Positions 1 to 7,170 of a stretch of DNA of 14,363 nt are shown here, in pieces. The DNA comes from an uncultured Micrococcales bacterium (lineage in GTDB: Bacteria; Actinomycetota; Actinomycetes; S36-B12; GCA-2699445). Position 1 is the stretch's first letter. Each line of letters opens with the position of its first letter. The stretch spans positions 1-14,363 of the forward strand of contig CAIWTL010000123.1 of the NCBI GenBank assembly GCA_903915555.1, given 5' to 3'. The position numbers were made by a program, and so were the translations under genes. The notes beneath the pieces were generated by a model, which searched no databases, was not told the origin of the DNA, and worked only from the letters and a program-made list of their open reading frames with translations.

Positions 1-2268
1 CTCCCGCAGAACCGGCGGATGACCGCGACCTTCTCCCGCGCGGGGTACCGCGTGGCGCAGGAACTCGAGGACGGGGTCGTCAAACTCGCGTTCGAGATCG
101 AACCCACCGAGAGCGTGCGCACGGTCATGCAGGCACGTGAGCAGCGGGCGGAAGCCCGCTCAGTGGAGCGATTCCTGCGGCCCCGGTCGGTTGCCGTCGT
201 CGGTGCCTCCCGGCGCACCGAGTCGCTGGGCAACCTCATGGTCAGACTCCTGCGGGAGGGCAAGTTCACCGGACCCATCTACCCCATCCATCCCGATGCC
301 CACGAGGTCGCCGGACTCACCGCCTATCCCACGGTGCGGGATGCTCCCGGTCCCATCGACCTGGTGATCGTCGTGGTTCCCGTCGACGCCGTGCCGGAGG
401 TCGTGGCGGACAGCGCACGGGCGGGGGTGCACGCGCTGCTGGTGATATCCGCCGGGTTCTCCGACGCAGGCCCGCAGGGCGCGGAGAAGGAGCGGGAACT
501 CGTCGCCGCCGTGCGCGAGCACGGCATGCGGCTGATCGGCCCCAACGCGCTGGGGATCATCAACAGTGACCCTCACGTACGCCTCCAGGCTGCCGTCACA
601 TCGACCGTCCCACCCCGCGGCCGCATCGCGTTCTTCGGACACTCGGCCCCGTTGTGCGGGGCCGCGTTGGACCGACTGACGATGCGTGGGCTGGGGATCT
701 CCACGTTCGTGTCCGCCGGGAACCGGGCCGACGTCTCGAGCCACGAACTGCTGCAGTACTGGCGGGAGGACTCCCAGACGACCGTCATCCTCGAGTACCT
801 CGAGAGCCTCGCGAACCCCAGCAAGTTCATCCGGGTCGCCCGCTCGGTCACCCGGCACAAGCCGCTGGCGGTCGTCAGATCCGGGCGGACGAGCCGGGCC
901 TTCCCCGGTGGCTCGACGCCGCGCCGCACGAGTATCCCGCCGGGCGGTGTCGACCAGCTCATCCGCAACGCGGGCATCATCGAGGCGACCTCTCTCGGGC
1001 AGTTGGTGGACGTCAGCTCCCTGCTGGCCTGTCAGCCGCTGCCGACGGGTCGGCGCGTCGCTGTCGTGGGCGACAGCCATGAGCTGGTGGCCCTGGCCGC
1101 CGACACCTGCGCCACGTCGGGCCTCGACGTGGCGCGGCAGGAGGTGCTGCATCCGCGCTCGGTGGACCGCCTCGTGGCACGGGTCCTGGCGGAAGCCCAG
1201 GAGGCTGGGGACTGCGACGCCGTCCTCGTCGTCCATGTCCCCATCGCCGGGTCCGACGACCGTGAGGTCAGGTCGGTACTTCTCGAGGCCTCCCGGGAAT
1301 CGACCATCCCCATCCTCGGTGTCCTCCACGCTCTCGACGGGAACAACTCGCTGATCCGCGCACCCGGACCCGACGGCGGTGCCGGCCACGGCTCGGTGCC
1401 CTACTTCGGCACGGTCGAAGAGGCCGTATCGTGCCTGCGGCTCGTCGCCGACTACGCGGACTGGCGCCGACGACCGGTGGGTGAGGTCGCCGAGCTACCC
1501 GACGTGGATGGGGAACGCGCCCGGCTCCTGGTCTCCGATGCGCTCGAACGCTCGCGGGCGCATGATCCGGTGGAACGGCTGACTGTCCCCATCGTCGGCA
1601 GCGCGCTGGCCGAACTGCTGGCCTGCTACGGCATCTCGCTGTGGCCAGAGGTGGCTGCGCCGACGGAGGACGAGGCGGTGGCGGCTGCCGACGAGCTCGG
1701 CTGGCCCGTCGCGCTGAAGAGCACCGATCCGCGACTCAGTCGGCGGGGGGAGATGTCGGGAGTACGGCTCAACATCGAGAACGAGGCGGCGCTTCGATCG
1801 GCCTATCTCTCCCTGTCGGCGACGCTGGACACCGACGCGCGGTCCCAACTGGTCGTGCAGCACATGGCGGCACCGGGCGTGCAGGTCGTCATCCGGTCGC
1901 AGGAGGATGCCCTGTTCGGACCCGTCGTCTCCTTCGGCCTTGGTGGCACGGTGGCGGACCTGCTGGCCGATCGTGCCTATCAGGTCCCTCCGGTGACCGA
2001 CGCGGACGCGGGTCGCCTCATCCGGCAGCCCGCGTCGTCGGGGATCCTCTTCGGCTACGGCGGTCGCGATCCTGTGGACGTGGCGGCGCTGGAGGAACTC
2101 CTCGTCCGGGTGGGTCGGCTGTGCGACGAGATCCCGCAGATCGCGCAGCTCGACCTCAATCCCGTCATCGTGGGTGAGCGCGGTCTGGCTGTCCTGTCCG
2201 CCTCAGCATGGCTGCGGCAGCCCGACGCCCGCGGCGACAGTGAGGCGCGCAGGCTCTCCAGCGCCTGA
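1..2268 (+). CDS. Pat-type GNAT / NDP-forming acyl-CoA synthetase-like fusion protein, 5' truncated
   Basis: The reading frame is open from base 1, and LPQNRRM followed by FSRAGY looks like the end of a GNAT acetyltransferase domain, so the true start lies upstream. The ATG at 19 is internal. Counting from that Met, a CoA-binding Rossmann domain covers about 50-150 (VAVVGAS, and later GPNALGI at 174-180), a succinyl-CoA-ligase-like region about 200-340 (SAGNRADVS at 232-240), and an ATP-grasp domain about 525-740. A GNAT domain placed before the synthetase domain matches the actinobacterial Pat lysine acetyltransferases (for example PatA of Streptomyces lividans), which acetylate and control AMP-forming acyl-CoA synthetases. 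The catalytic His region of true NDP-forming synthetases (typically SHTG) is not recognisable near 290-310, where GGSTPRRTS is found. The synthetase part is therefore probably a ligand-sensing regulator rather than an enzyme. The acetyltransferase role is inferred, since most of the GNAT domain is outside the window. Confidence 0.85.
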   Translation, partial: LPQNRRMTATFSRAGYRVAQELEDGVVKLAFEIEPTESVRTVMQAREQRAEARSVERFLRPRSVAVVGASRRTESLGNLMVRLLREGKFTGPIYPIHPDAHEVAGLTAYPTVRDAPGPIDLVIVVVPVDAVPEVVADSARAGVHALLVISAGFSDAGPQGAEKERELVAAVREHGMRLIGPNALGIINSDPHVRLQAAVTSTVPPRGRIAFFGHSAPLCGAALDRLTMRGLGISTFVSAGNRADVSSHELLQYWREDSQTTVILEYLESLANPSKFIRVARSVTRHKPLAVVRSGRTSRAFPGGSTPRRTSIPPGGVDQLIRNAGIIEATSLGQLVDVSSLLACQPLPTGRRVAVVGDSHELVALAADTCATSGLDVARQEVLHPRSVDRLVARVLAEAQEAGDCDAVLVVHVPIAGSDDREVRSVLLEASRESTIPILGVLHALDGNNSLIRAPGPDGGAGHGSVPYFGTVEEAVSCLRLVADYADWRRRPVGEVAELPDVDGERARLLVSDALERSRAHDPVERLTVPIVGSALAELLACYGISLWPEVAAPTEDEAVAAADELGWPVALKSTDPRLSRRGEMSGVRLNIENEAALRSAYLSLSATLDTDARSQLVVQHMAAPGVQVVIRSQEDALFGPVVSFGLGGTVADLLADRAYQVPPVTDADAGRLIRQPASSGILFGYGGRDPVDVAALEELLVRVGRLCDEIPQIAQLDLNPVIVGERGLAVLSASAWLRQPDARGDSEARRLSSA

Positions 2269-2293
2269 TCCGGGCTCAGGGCGACCGACAGGG

Positions 2294-2305
2294 GATACTG
2301 GGCAC
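2294..2305 (+). promoter_or_regulatory. Weak -10-like hexamer before DUF5998 gene
   Basis: GATACT (2294-2299) lies exactly six bases before the ATG at 2306. It keeps the A2 and T6 of the actinobacterial TANNNT -10 element, and the spacing would put the transcription start on the start codon. No convincing -35 is visible. An AGGGG at 2290-2294 could instead serve as a distant ribosome binding site. Confidence 0.3.
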
Positions 2306-2911
2306 ATGAGCAGTTCGGGAGTGAGCAGTCCGGGACCAGATGTCCGGGAGTCGCTGCGGCAGGACATCGAGCGTTCCGGCTACTACCCGGCCCTCGTGGA
2401 CGACTCGCTGTCCACCGCACTGGGGGACGAGGAGTTGGTGGACTTCGTGGTGCACCACGAAGCCACCTTCGATCGCGACGAACTGCGGCGCCATGCCACC
2501 GTCCTGGCTCTCACCGGGAATCGGCTGATCATGCAGCACACCGACGAGCATCCACCGGATGACACCTACCCGAGTCACTACGCCACTTCCGTGACCGAGG
2601 CGGTCATGCTGACGGCGGTCGAGTCCGTCGTCGTCACCCGTGTCGTGCCCAGCCCGGAGAAGTACACCCCCGACGGGGCAGCGTCGGAGGTGGTGCTCAC
2701 CATCGGGTGGGGAGCGGTTCGGCGCATCGAGCTCGAACCCGCCACGTGCGGGGACCCCCAGTGCGACGCCGACCACGGCTACAGCGGGACAGCGGCCGCC
2801 GATGACCTGTCGCTGCGGTTCTCGGCTGCCGCCGACGGGGAACAGGCCGTTCACCGGGCACTGTCCTTCGCGTCGTCGCTGTCCCGCGCCACTGGCTCGG
2901 CGGCCCCATGA
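2306..2911 (+). CDS. DUF5998 family protein
   Basis: This is a soluble 201-residue protein that I recognise as DUF5998, an actinobacterial family of unknown function. The ATG at 2306 is preferred over upstream in-frame starts that would run into the previous gene. The N-terminal half is charged and probably helical (DVRESLRQDIERSGYYPALV, 12-31). The middle contains a conserved-looking HEATFDRDELRRHATVLALT stretch and a beta-rich segment (ESVVVTRVV). C148, C153 and H157 (CGDPQCDADH) could bind a metal, which is inference. There is no signal peptide or membrane segment. It begins 37 bases after the Pat-like gene, and its stop overlaps the next gene's ATG by four bases, so the phosphodiesterase is very likely translated from the same mRNA. 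This suggests a joint role, but none can be named. Confidence 0.8.
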   Translation: MSSSGVSSPGPDVRESLRQDIERSGYYPALVDDSLSTALGDEELVDFVVHHEATFDRDELRRHATVLALTGNRLIMQHTDEHPPDDTYPSHYATSVTEAVMLTAVESVVVTRVVPSPEKYTPDGAASEVVLTIGWGAVRRIELEPATCGDPQCDADHGYSGTAAADDLSLRFSAAADGEQAVHRALSFASSLSRATGSAAP

Positions 2912-4014
2912 GTCATGTGCTGCCGCAGTACGGGGGCGGCAGCATCGCCGACGTCGTCGAGTCGCTGTGTGACGGACTGCGGGTCCCGGGGGCGTGGGAC
3001 ATCCTCTCCCTCGGCGGCGCCCCACGGGCTGTGGTCCTGCTCATCGACGGTCTCGGCGACCTCCAGCTGCAGGACCATCGGGAACTCGCACCGTTCCTCT
3101 CCGAACACCGCGTGCGCAGCGTGACGTCGGTGACCCCCTCGACGACACCAGTCGCCCTCACATCACTGGGCACCGGTGTCCCGCCGGGGCGACACGGCAT
3201 CGTCGGCGCATCGTTCCTGGTCCCACAGACCGGGGACCTGCTGTGGCCGCTCGCCTGGCGGGACCGACCACCGGTGGAGGAGATCCAACCCGAGTCGACC
3301 TGGTGGCAGCGGGCTGAGCGGGCCGGCGTTCCCGTGGCCATCGTCGGGCCACGGGCCTACCAGGGTGGGGGCCTGACCCGGGCCGCCTTACGGGGTGGTT
3401 CCTACGTGGGGGCCGACGGGCCCGGGGAGCGGGTGGCCGCAGCAGCGGCCGCCGCCGGGGACGGGGAGCGAGCGCTGGTGTACTCGTATTGGGAGCACCT
3501 GGACCGGGCCGCGCATGTCCACGGTGTCGACTCGCCCCACTACCGCGCGGAGCTCGTCGCGGCCGACCGGTTCGCCGAGCACCTGGCCCGCCAACTCCCG
3601 ACGGGGACCCGTCTGGTGATCACCGCCGACCACGGACTGCTGGACTGTCCCGACACCATCGACCTCGAGGAACTGACTGCCCTGTGGTCGGGGGTGTCCC
3701 GCGTGGCCGGGGAGCCCCGCCTGCGGCATGTGTATACGCAGCCGGGGTCCCGTACGGAAACGGTGGACCGCTGGCGGGATGTTCTCGGCCCTGCCGCCAC
3801 GGTGGTGGACCGCGGGCAGGCGGTCTCCGACGGCTGGTTCGGTGATGTCACCGACGATGCGCACGAGCGCCTCGGTGATGTGATCGTGGTCGCTGAGGGA
3901 CGACACCGCCTTGCACTACCCGGACAGGACGCCGGAGTGTCATCACTCATCGGCCAGCACGGCGCGATGTCGCCCGAGGAAATGACCGTCCCGCTCGTCG
4001 TCGTCGACGTCTGA
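2908..4014 (+). CDS. Alkaline phosphatase superfamily nucleotide pyrophosphatase/phosphodiesterase-like protein
   Basis: The 368-residue protein has the metal-site motifs of the type I phosphodiesterase/nucleotide pyrophosphatase branch of the alkaline phosphatase superfamily. D47 lies in LLIDGLG, the nucleophile Thr in SVTPSTTP is probably T79 or T80, WEHLDRAAHVHG (195-206) supplies D199 and H203, ITADHG gives D241/H242, and GQHG gives H351. All expected ligand positions appear present, so the protein should be an active two-metal hydrolase of a phosphodiester or phosphonate. The substrate cannot be told. No signal peptide is visible, so it is probably cytoplasmic. The ATG overlaps the DUF5998 stop codon (ATGA), indicating translational coupling. 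The gene converges on sepH with only nine bases between the stop codons. Confidence 0.85.
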   Translation: MSHVLPQYGGGSIADVVESLCDGLRVPGAWDILSLGGAPRAVVLLIDGLGDLQLQDHRELAPFLSEHRVRSVTSVTPSTTPVALTSLGTGVPPGRHGIVGASFLVPQTGDLLWPLAWRDRPPVEEIQPESTWWQRAERAGVPVAIVGPRAYQGGGLTRAALRGGSYVGADGPGERVAAAAAAAGDGERALVYSYWEHLDRAAHVHGVDSPHYRAELVAADRFAEHLARQLPTGTRLVITADHGLLDCPDTIDLEELTALWSGVSRVAGEPRLRHVYTQPGSRTETVDRWRDVLGPAATVVDRGQAVSDGWFGDVTDDAHERLGDVIVVAEGRHRLALPGQDAGVSSLIGQHGAMSPEEMTVPLVVVDV

Positions 4015-4023
4015 CCGGGTCCT

Positions 4024-4815
4024 TCAACGGTCGTCGCGCGGAGAACCGAACAGGACGTCGTCCCAACGTTCGGTGACGCCCTTGTCCTCCTCGTGCTGGT
4101 GCGTGGGCGCCACAGCGCCGGGTGACTCCGGACGTGGTGCGGCCGGCTGCGGTACCTGGCCCTGCAGTCGCCCTGCGGGGTGGTTGCCGAAACCGGAGCG
4201 GTTCGCCTGCGGCTCGTCGTCGTCGGGGACGTGGAGCAGTCGGGGCCGCGAGTCGCTGTCCGGCACCCCCTGCTCGATGAACCACCGCGCCTCGTCGTCC
4301 TCGGCCGAGAGGGACCCGGCCTCACTGTCGAACGACCAGGTCGCCACCCGGTCCCCCTGCCCGGCGGGGTAGGCCAGCAGGACGGTCCACAGACCGTCCT
4401 CGCGACGCCAGGAGTCCCAGCGGATGCTGTCCTCGTCGATACCCCGCTCGGAGAGTCGGCGCACCACGACATCGCCGAGGACGGGGTCATCCTCCCCGCG
4501 ACCGACCGGGGTCTGCTGCGCGCGTTCCGCGATCCAACCGCGCTCCTGCAGGATGGGAGCGGCGAACGCCTCGACGCGCTCGACGGCCCACCCGGAGAAC
4601 TCGGCGACCTCCATCGGCGTCGCACCGGCACGCAGGCGTGACTGGATGTCACGGGCGGTGACGGGGGTGTCCGAGACATCCATGTGGGTGCGGCCACCGC
4701 GGGTGGCCGAGCGGAGCCGCTCGTCGATCGCCAGCCGGTACCGGGTACCGTCCCCGCTCGACAGGATCAGGGCGGAACCATCGTCGGACAGTCCTACGAA
4801 CGTCAGGTTGTTCAT
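4024..4815 (-). CDS. sepH: SepH (DUF3071), cell division regulator acting on FtsZ
   Basis: The 263-residue protein begins MNNLTFVGLSDDGSALIL and has the DUF3071 N-terminal domain (about 1-95), including the IDERLR segment and a helix-turn-helix at about 54-85 (ARDIQSRLRAGATPMEVAEF). A variable, Pro- and charge-rich linker follows (about 185-247). It ends with the short conserved C-terminal motif WDDVLFG at 251-257. This domain plan matches SepH, which in Streptomyces binds FtsZ through the helix-turn-helix domain and stimulates its assembly at division sites. The chosen ATG has a good GAGGA ribosome site (GAGGAACCG then ATG); an upstream in-frame extension to 4878 lacks family similarity. It is shorter than the Streptomyces protein, mainly in the linker. 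It lies 78 bases downstream of the MFS gene on the same strand. Confidence 0.9.
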   Translation of the reverse strand: MNNLTFVGLSDDGSALILSSGDGTRYRLAIDERLRSATRGGRTHMDVSDTPVTARDIQSRLRAGATPMEVAEFSGWAVERVEAFAAPILQERGWIAERAQQTPVGRGEDDPVLGDVVVRRLSERGIDEDSIRWDSWRREDGLWTVLLAYPAGQGDRVATWSFDSEAGSLSAEDDEARWFIEQGVPDSDSRPRLLHVPDDDEPQANRSGFGNHPAGRLQGQVPQPAAPRPESPGAVAPTHQHEEDKGVTERWDDVLFGSPRDDR

Positions 4816-4866
4816 CGGTTCCTCGCAGCGGATGCGGTGTCCCGGTCGTCCCGGGATGGTCGGGGT

Positions 4867-4883
4867 ACCCCGCAGCACGGGGT
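4867..4883 (-). promoter_or_regulatory. Hairpin in the MFS-sepH intergenic leader
   Basis: A perfect 6-bp stem with a 5-nt loop (read on the minus strand ACCCCG, TGCTG, CGGGGT) lies between the MFS stop codon and the sepH start. It overlaps a perfect 12-bp palindrome, CGGGGTACCCCG, at 4861-4872, so two mutually exclusive foldings are possible. No T-run follows, so a classical intrinsic terminator is unlikely. It may be an mRNA-processing or attenuating structure, or a protein site on DNA. Confidence 0.35.
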
Positions 4884-4890
4884 CGGCACC

Positions 4891-4896
4891 AGACTA
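4891..4896 (-). promoter_or_regulatory. Candidate sepH -10 element
   Basis: On the minus strand TAGTCT fits TANNNT and lies about 75 bases upstream of the sepH ATG, overlapping the MFS stop codon. No -35 match is seen at the usual spacing. It would give sepH its own promoter with a leader carrying the hairpin at 4867-4883. Confidence 0.25.
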
Positions 4897-6102
4897 CGGG
4901 GTCGATTCGTCGGGGCCGGCGAGGCTACGCCGTAACACCGGCATCGACGCCACACTGACGAGCCCGGCGACCGCCGCTCCCCCCACCACGACGAGGTAGC
5001 CGGCCGATGCGCTCACCGTGTCGATCAGGTGACCGGCAACCGGCGCCCCGACTGCGAGGCCCACGGCGAGACCCGAGGTGGTCACCGTGAGCGCTTCGGT
5101 GAGGCGAGCGGCGGGGACGAGTCGCTCGACAAGTCCGACCGCCATGATCAGCAGTGGGGAGACGCCCATGCCGGCCACGCAGGCAGCGACCGCCAGCGCA
5201 GGCAGGCTCGTCACGAGAGGCAGTGGCAGCACGATCACCGCGAGGACGACGCCGGCCACGGCGAACTGGACGGGAACCGACGCCACGGCGTGGCGCGCCC
5301 CGAAGATGAGGCCGGTCACCAGGCTCCCGATCGCGTAGAGCGCCAGGACGAGTCCGGTGGCGCCCTCGTGGCCCAGTTCCCGGGTGAGGGCCACCGTCGT
5401 GACCTCGAAGGCACCGAACATGGCCCCCATGGCAGCGAGTGCGGCCGTGACCAGCACGAAGCCTCTGCTCACGAAACCCTGGCGAGCCGACCCCGCCGTC
5501 CTGCGGCGGGGAGCTGGTTGCGTCGCTCGCTGCGCAGCGAGCCACAGGCCCCCCACCGTCGCGAGCGCCGCGCAGAGCGCAAGGGCCCAGGGTTCGGAGA
5601 GCCGCAGCGCCACCACGGTCACGAGAGGTGGACCCACGATGAAGATCACCTCGTCGATGATCCCCTCGACGGCGAAGCCGGAACGCAGGCCGGGCTCGCC
5701 GTTCAGCATCGCGGCCCAGCGCGCCCGCACCATGGACCCGATGTTCGGGGTGCAGCCGCCGGCCACCACGAGTGCCGCAGCGGCCAGAGCGGGGGATCGG
5801 CCGGTCGACACGAGTGCTGCGAACGACAGTAGCCCCATCACCTGGAGGGCGAGCAGTGGAGGTGCGGCCGCTGCCTGTCCCCGGCGGTCCATCCACCGAG
5901 CTCCCCAGGGGCCCAGCACGGCCGCCGACAAGGCGTACACCGCGGACAGGGCTCCTGCGACGGCGAAGTTCGATCCATACGCCGTCACCATCAGGACGAT
6001 CCCCAACGGGATCATGCTGATGGGCAGGCGCCCGACGAAGCCGGCCGTCACGAACGCGACCACTCCCGGGCGGCGCAGGACCTCGGTGTAGGTGGACAGC
6101 AT
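4894..6102 (-). CDS. MFS transporter
   Basis: The 402-residue hydrophobic protein has about twelve predicted membrane segments in two halves, joined by a basic loop near RATQPAPRRRTAGSARQGF. The motif-A-like loop GARWMDRRGQ follows the second helix, and GFAVEGIIDEVIFIVGPPL in the fifth/sixth helix region is typical of a group of bacterial MFS exporters or uncharacterised permeases. The substrate is not predictable. The ATG at 6102 is chosen because it starts the family-like MLSTYTEVLRRPGV segment. A longer open frame to 6861 only antiparallels hemH and is rejected. The gene is divergent from hemH across 72 bases and runs in the same direction as sepH. Confidence 0.88.
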   Translation of the reverse strand: MLSTYTEVLRRPGVVAFVTAGFVGRLPISMIPLGIVLMVTAYGSNFAVAGALSAVYALSAAVLGPWGARWMDRRGQAAAAPPLLALQVMGLLSFAALVSTGRSPALAAAALVVAGGCTPNIGSMVRARWAAMLNGEPGLRSGFAVEGIIDEVIFIVGPPLVTVVALRLSEPWALALCAALATVGGLWLAAQRATQPAPRRRTAGSARQGFVSRGFVLVTAALAAMGAMFGAFEVTTVALTRELGHEGATGLVLALYAIGSLVTGLIFGARHAVASVPVQFAVAGVVLAVIVLPLPLVTSLPALAVAACVAGMGVSPLLIMAVGLVERLVPAARLTEALTVTTSGLAVGLAVGAPVAGHLIDTVSASAGYLVVVGGAAVAGLVSVASMPVLRRSLAGPDESTP

Positions 6103-6112
6103 CGCGGATCCG

Positions 6113-6118
6113 AGCCTA
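6113..6118 (-). promoter_or_regulatory. Candidate -10 element of the MFS gene
   Basis: On the minus strand TAGGCT fits TANNNT and lies ten bases before the ATG at 6102, so the mRNA would have a leader of only a few bases. No clear -35 is present. No Shine-Dalgarno is obvious before this ATG. Confidence 0.4.
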
Positions 6119-6140
6119 GCTGCGGTCCACCGGGGCGCGG

Positions 6141-6174
6141 TTGCACCCGTCGGCGTGACGGCTAGCGTGGGAGC
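6141..6174 (+). promoter_or_regulatory. hemH promoter, leaderless type
   Basis: TTGCAC (6141-6146), a 16-base spacer, TAGCGT (6163-6168) and then six bases lead to the GTG at 6175. The -10 fits TANNNT, and the spacing places the transcription start at the start codon. There is no ribosome site at normal spacing, which agrees with a leaderless mRNA. Confidence 0.6.
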
Positions 6175-7170
6175 GTGGAACCCGATGACGTCGATGCCCT
6201 GGTCGTGATGTCCTTCGGCGGCCCCGAGGCGATGGACGAGGTGATGCCGTTCCTCCGGCATGTCACGGCCGGCCGCGGCATCCCCGACGACCGCCTCACC
6301 GCCGTGGCGGAGCAGTACCGCGCCTTCGACGGGGTGTCCCCCCTCAACGAGTACAACCGGGAACTCGTGGCGCGGCTGTGTGCCCAGGCCCCCGACAGTT
6401 GGCTCGGCGATCGCGTCTATCTGGCCAACCGCAACTCCGATCCCTTCCCTGCCGACACCTTCCGTCAGATGCGGGACGCCGGGATCACCCGGGTCGCCGC
6501 CTTCGTGACCAGTGCTTTCTCGTCCTACTCCGGCTGCCGTCAGTACCGGGAGAACCTGGCGGTCGGCGCAGCGGCAGCGGACATCGGGGTGCGGGTGCTT
6601 CCCAAGTTCCACGACCACCCCCTCCTGGCCGACATCTGGGCGGATCGGGTGGCCGCTGCCGCTCCCGGAACCGGCGACCGCCTGATCTTCGTCACCCACT
6701 CGTTGCCGCTGACGCAGTCGCTGGGGGTCGTCCCGGGTGTCACCGGTTACCTGCCGCAGCACGAGGAACTCGGGGCGCGGATCGTGGAACGCGTCGCCGC
6801 GCGCACCGGGTCCGCACCCGACTGGACGCTGGCTTTCCAGTCCCGGTCGGGACCACCGCATCAGCCGTGGCTCGAGCCCGACATCTCGGCGGCGATCACC
6901 GCGGCATCGGAAGCCGGCGTGTCCCGCGTCCTCGTGGCACCGATCGGCTTCTGCTCCGACAACCTCGAGATCCGGTGGGACCTCGACACGGTCGCCGCCG
7001 AGACCGCCCGCGAGGTGGGTGTCGAGATGGTGAGACTCGAGCCACCCCAGTCCGACGCGCGTTTCACCGACATGATCTGGGACCTGTTGCGCCGGGGCAG
7101 CGGGATCTCATGTCAGGTCGCGTGCTGTCCCAACCCGCGGACCGATCTTCCGGCGGTGGGTCAGGCGTGA
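6175..7170 (+). CDS. hemH: Ferrochelatase (coproporphyrin ferrochelatase type)
   Basis: The 331-residue protein inserts ferrous iron into the porphyrin. In Actinomycetota the family enzyme normally acts on coproporphyrin III (also called CpfC) in the cytoplasm. Motifs include the N-terminal MSFGGPE, the catalytic His175 in THSLP, FQSRSGPP at 221-228 and the catalytic-acid region SDNLEIRWD with Glu265. Cys121 (in SGCRQYREN) and a C-terminal C313-x3-C317-C318 match the four-cysteine pattern that binds a [2Fe-2S] cluster in actinobacterial ferrochelatases. The GTG start is set by a good leaderless promoter and by the family N-terminus. The stop overlaps the GTG of the next gene by four bases (GTGA). 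Length is normal for the family. Confidence 0.95.
   Translation: MEPDDVDALVVMSFGGPEAMDEVMPFLRHVTAGRGIPDDRLTAVAEQYRAFDGVSPLNEYNRELVARLCAQAPDSWLGDRVYLANRNSDPFPADTFRQMRDAGITRVAAFVTSAFSSYSGCRQYRENLAVGAAAADIGVRVLPKFHDHPLLADIWADRVAAAAPGTGDRLIFVTHSLPLTQSLGVVPGVTGYLPQHEELGARIVERVAARTGSAPDWTLAFQSRSGPPHQPWLEPDISAAITAASEAGVSRVLVAPIGFCSDNLEIRWDLDTVAAETAREVGVEMVRLEPPQSDARFTDMIWDLLRRGSGISCQVACCPNPRTDLPAVGQA

Noticed and set aside
160..1389. 409-codon open frame on the minus strand opposite the Pat-like gene
   Set aside because: It is an antisense shadow in high-GC DNA: composition is biased (Arg, Gly, Asp), no family is recognised, and the plus strand encodes clear domains.
4013..4032. GACCG...CGGTC inverted repeat between the phosphodiesterase and sepH stops
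   Set aside because: Only a 5-bp stem with a 10-base loop and no T-run on either strand, so not a credible terminator.
3540..4697. 385-codon minus-strand open frame across the phosphodiesterase and sepH
   Set aside because: The translation is rich in Ser, Arg, Pro and Thr without any domain, and it overlaps two well-supported genes.
6103..6861. N-terminal extension of the MFS gene to 6861
   Set aside because: The added residues are antisense to hemH, with low-complexity Gly/Val/His content, and the transporter family starts at the 6102 ATG.
6378..7166. N-terminal extension of the IMPase gene to 6378
   Set aside because: It overlaps hemH in another frame and shows no family similarity; the GTG at 7167 has the usual GTGA coupling.
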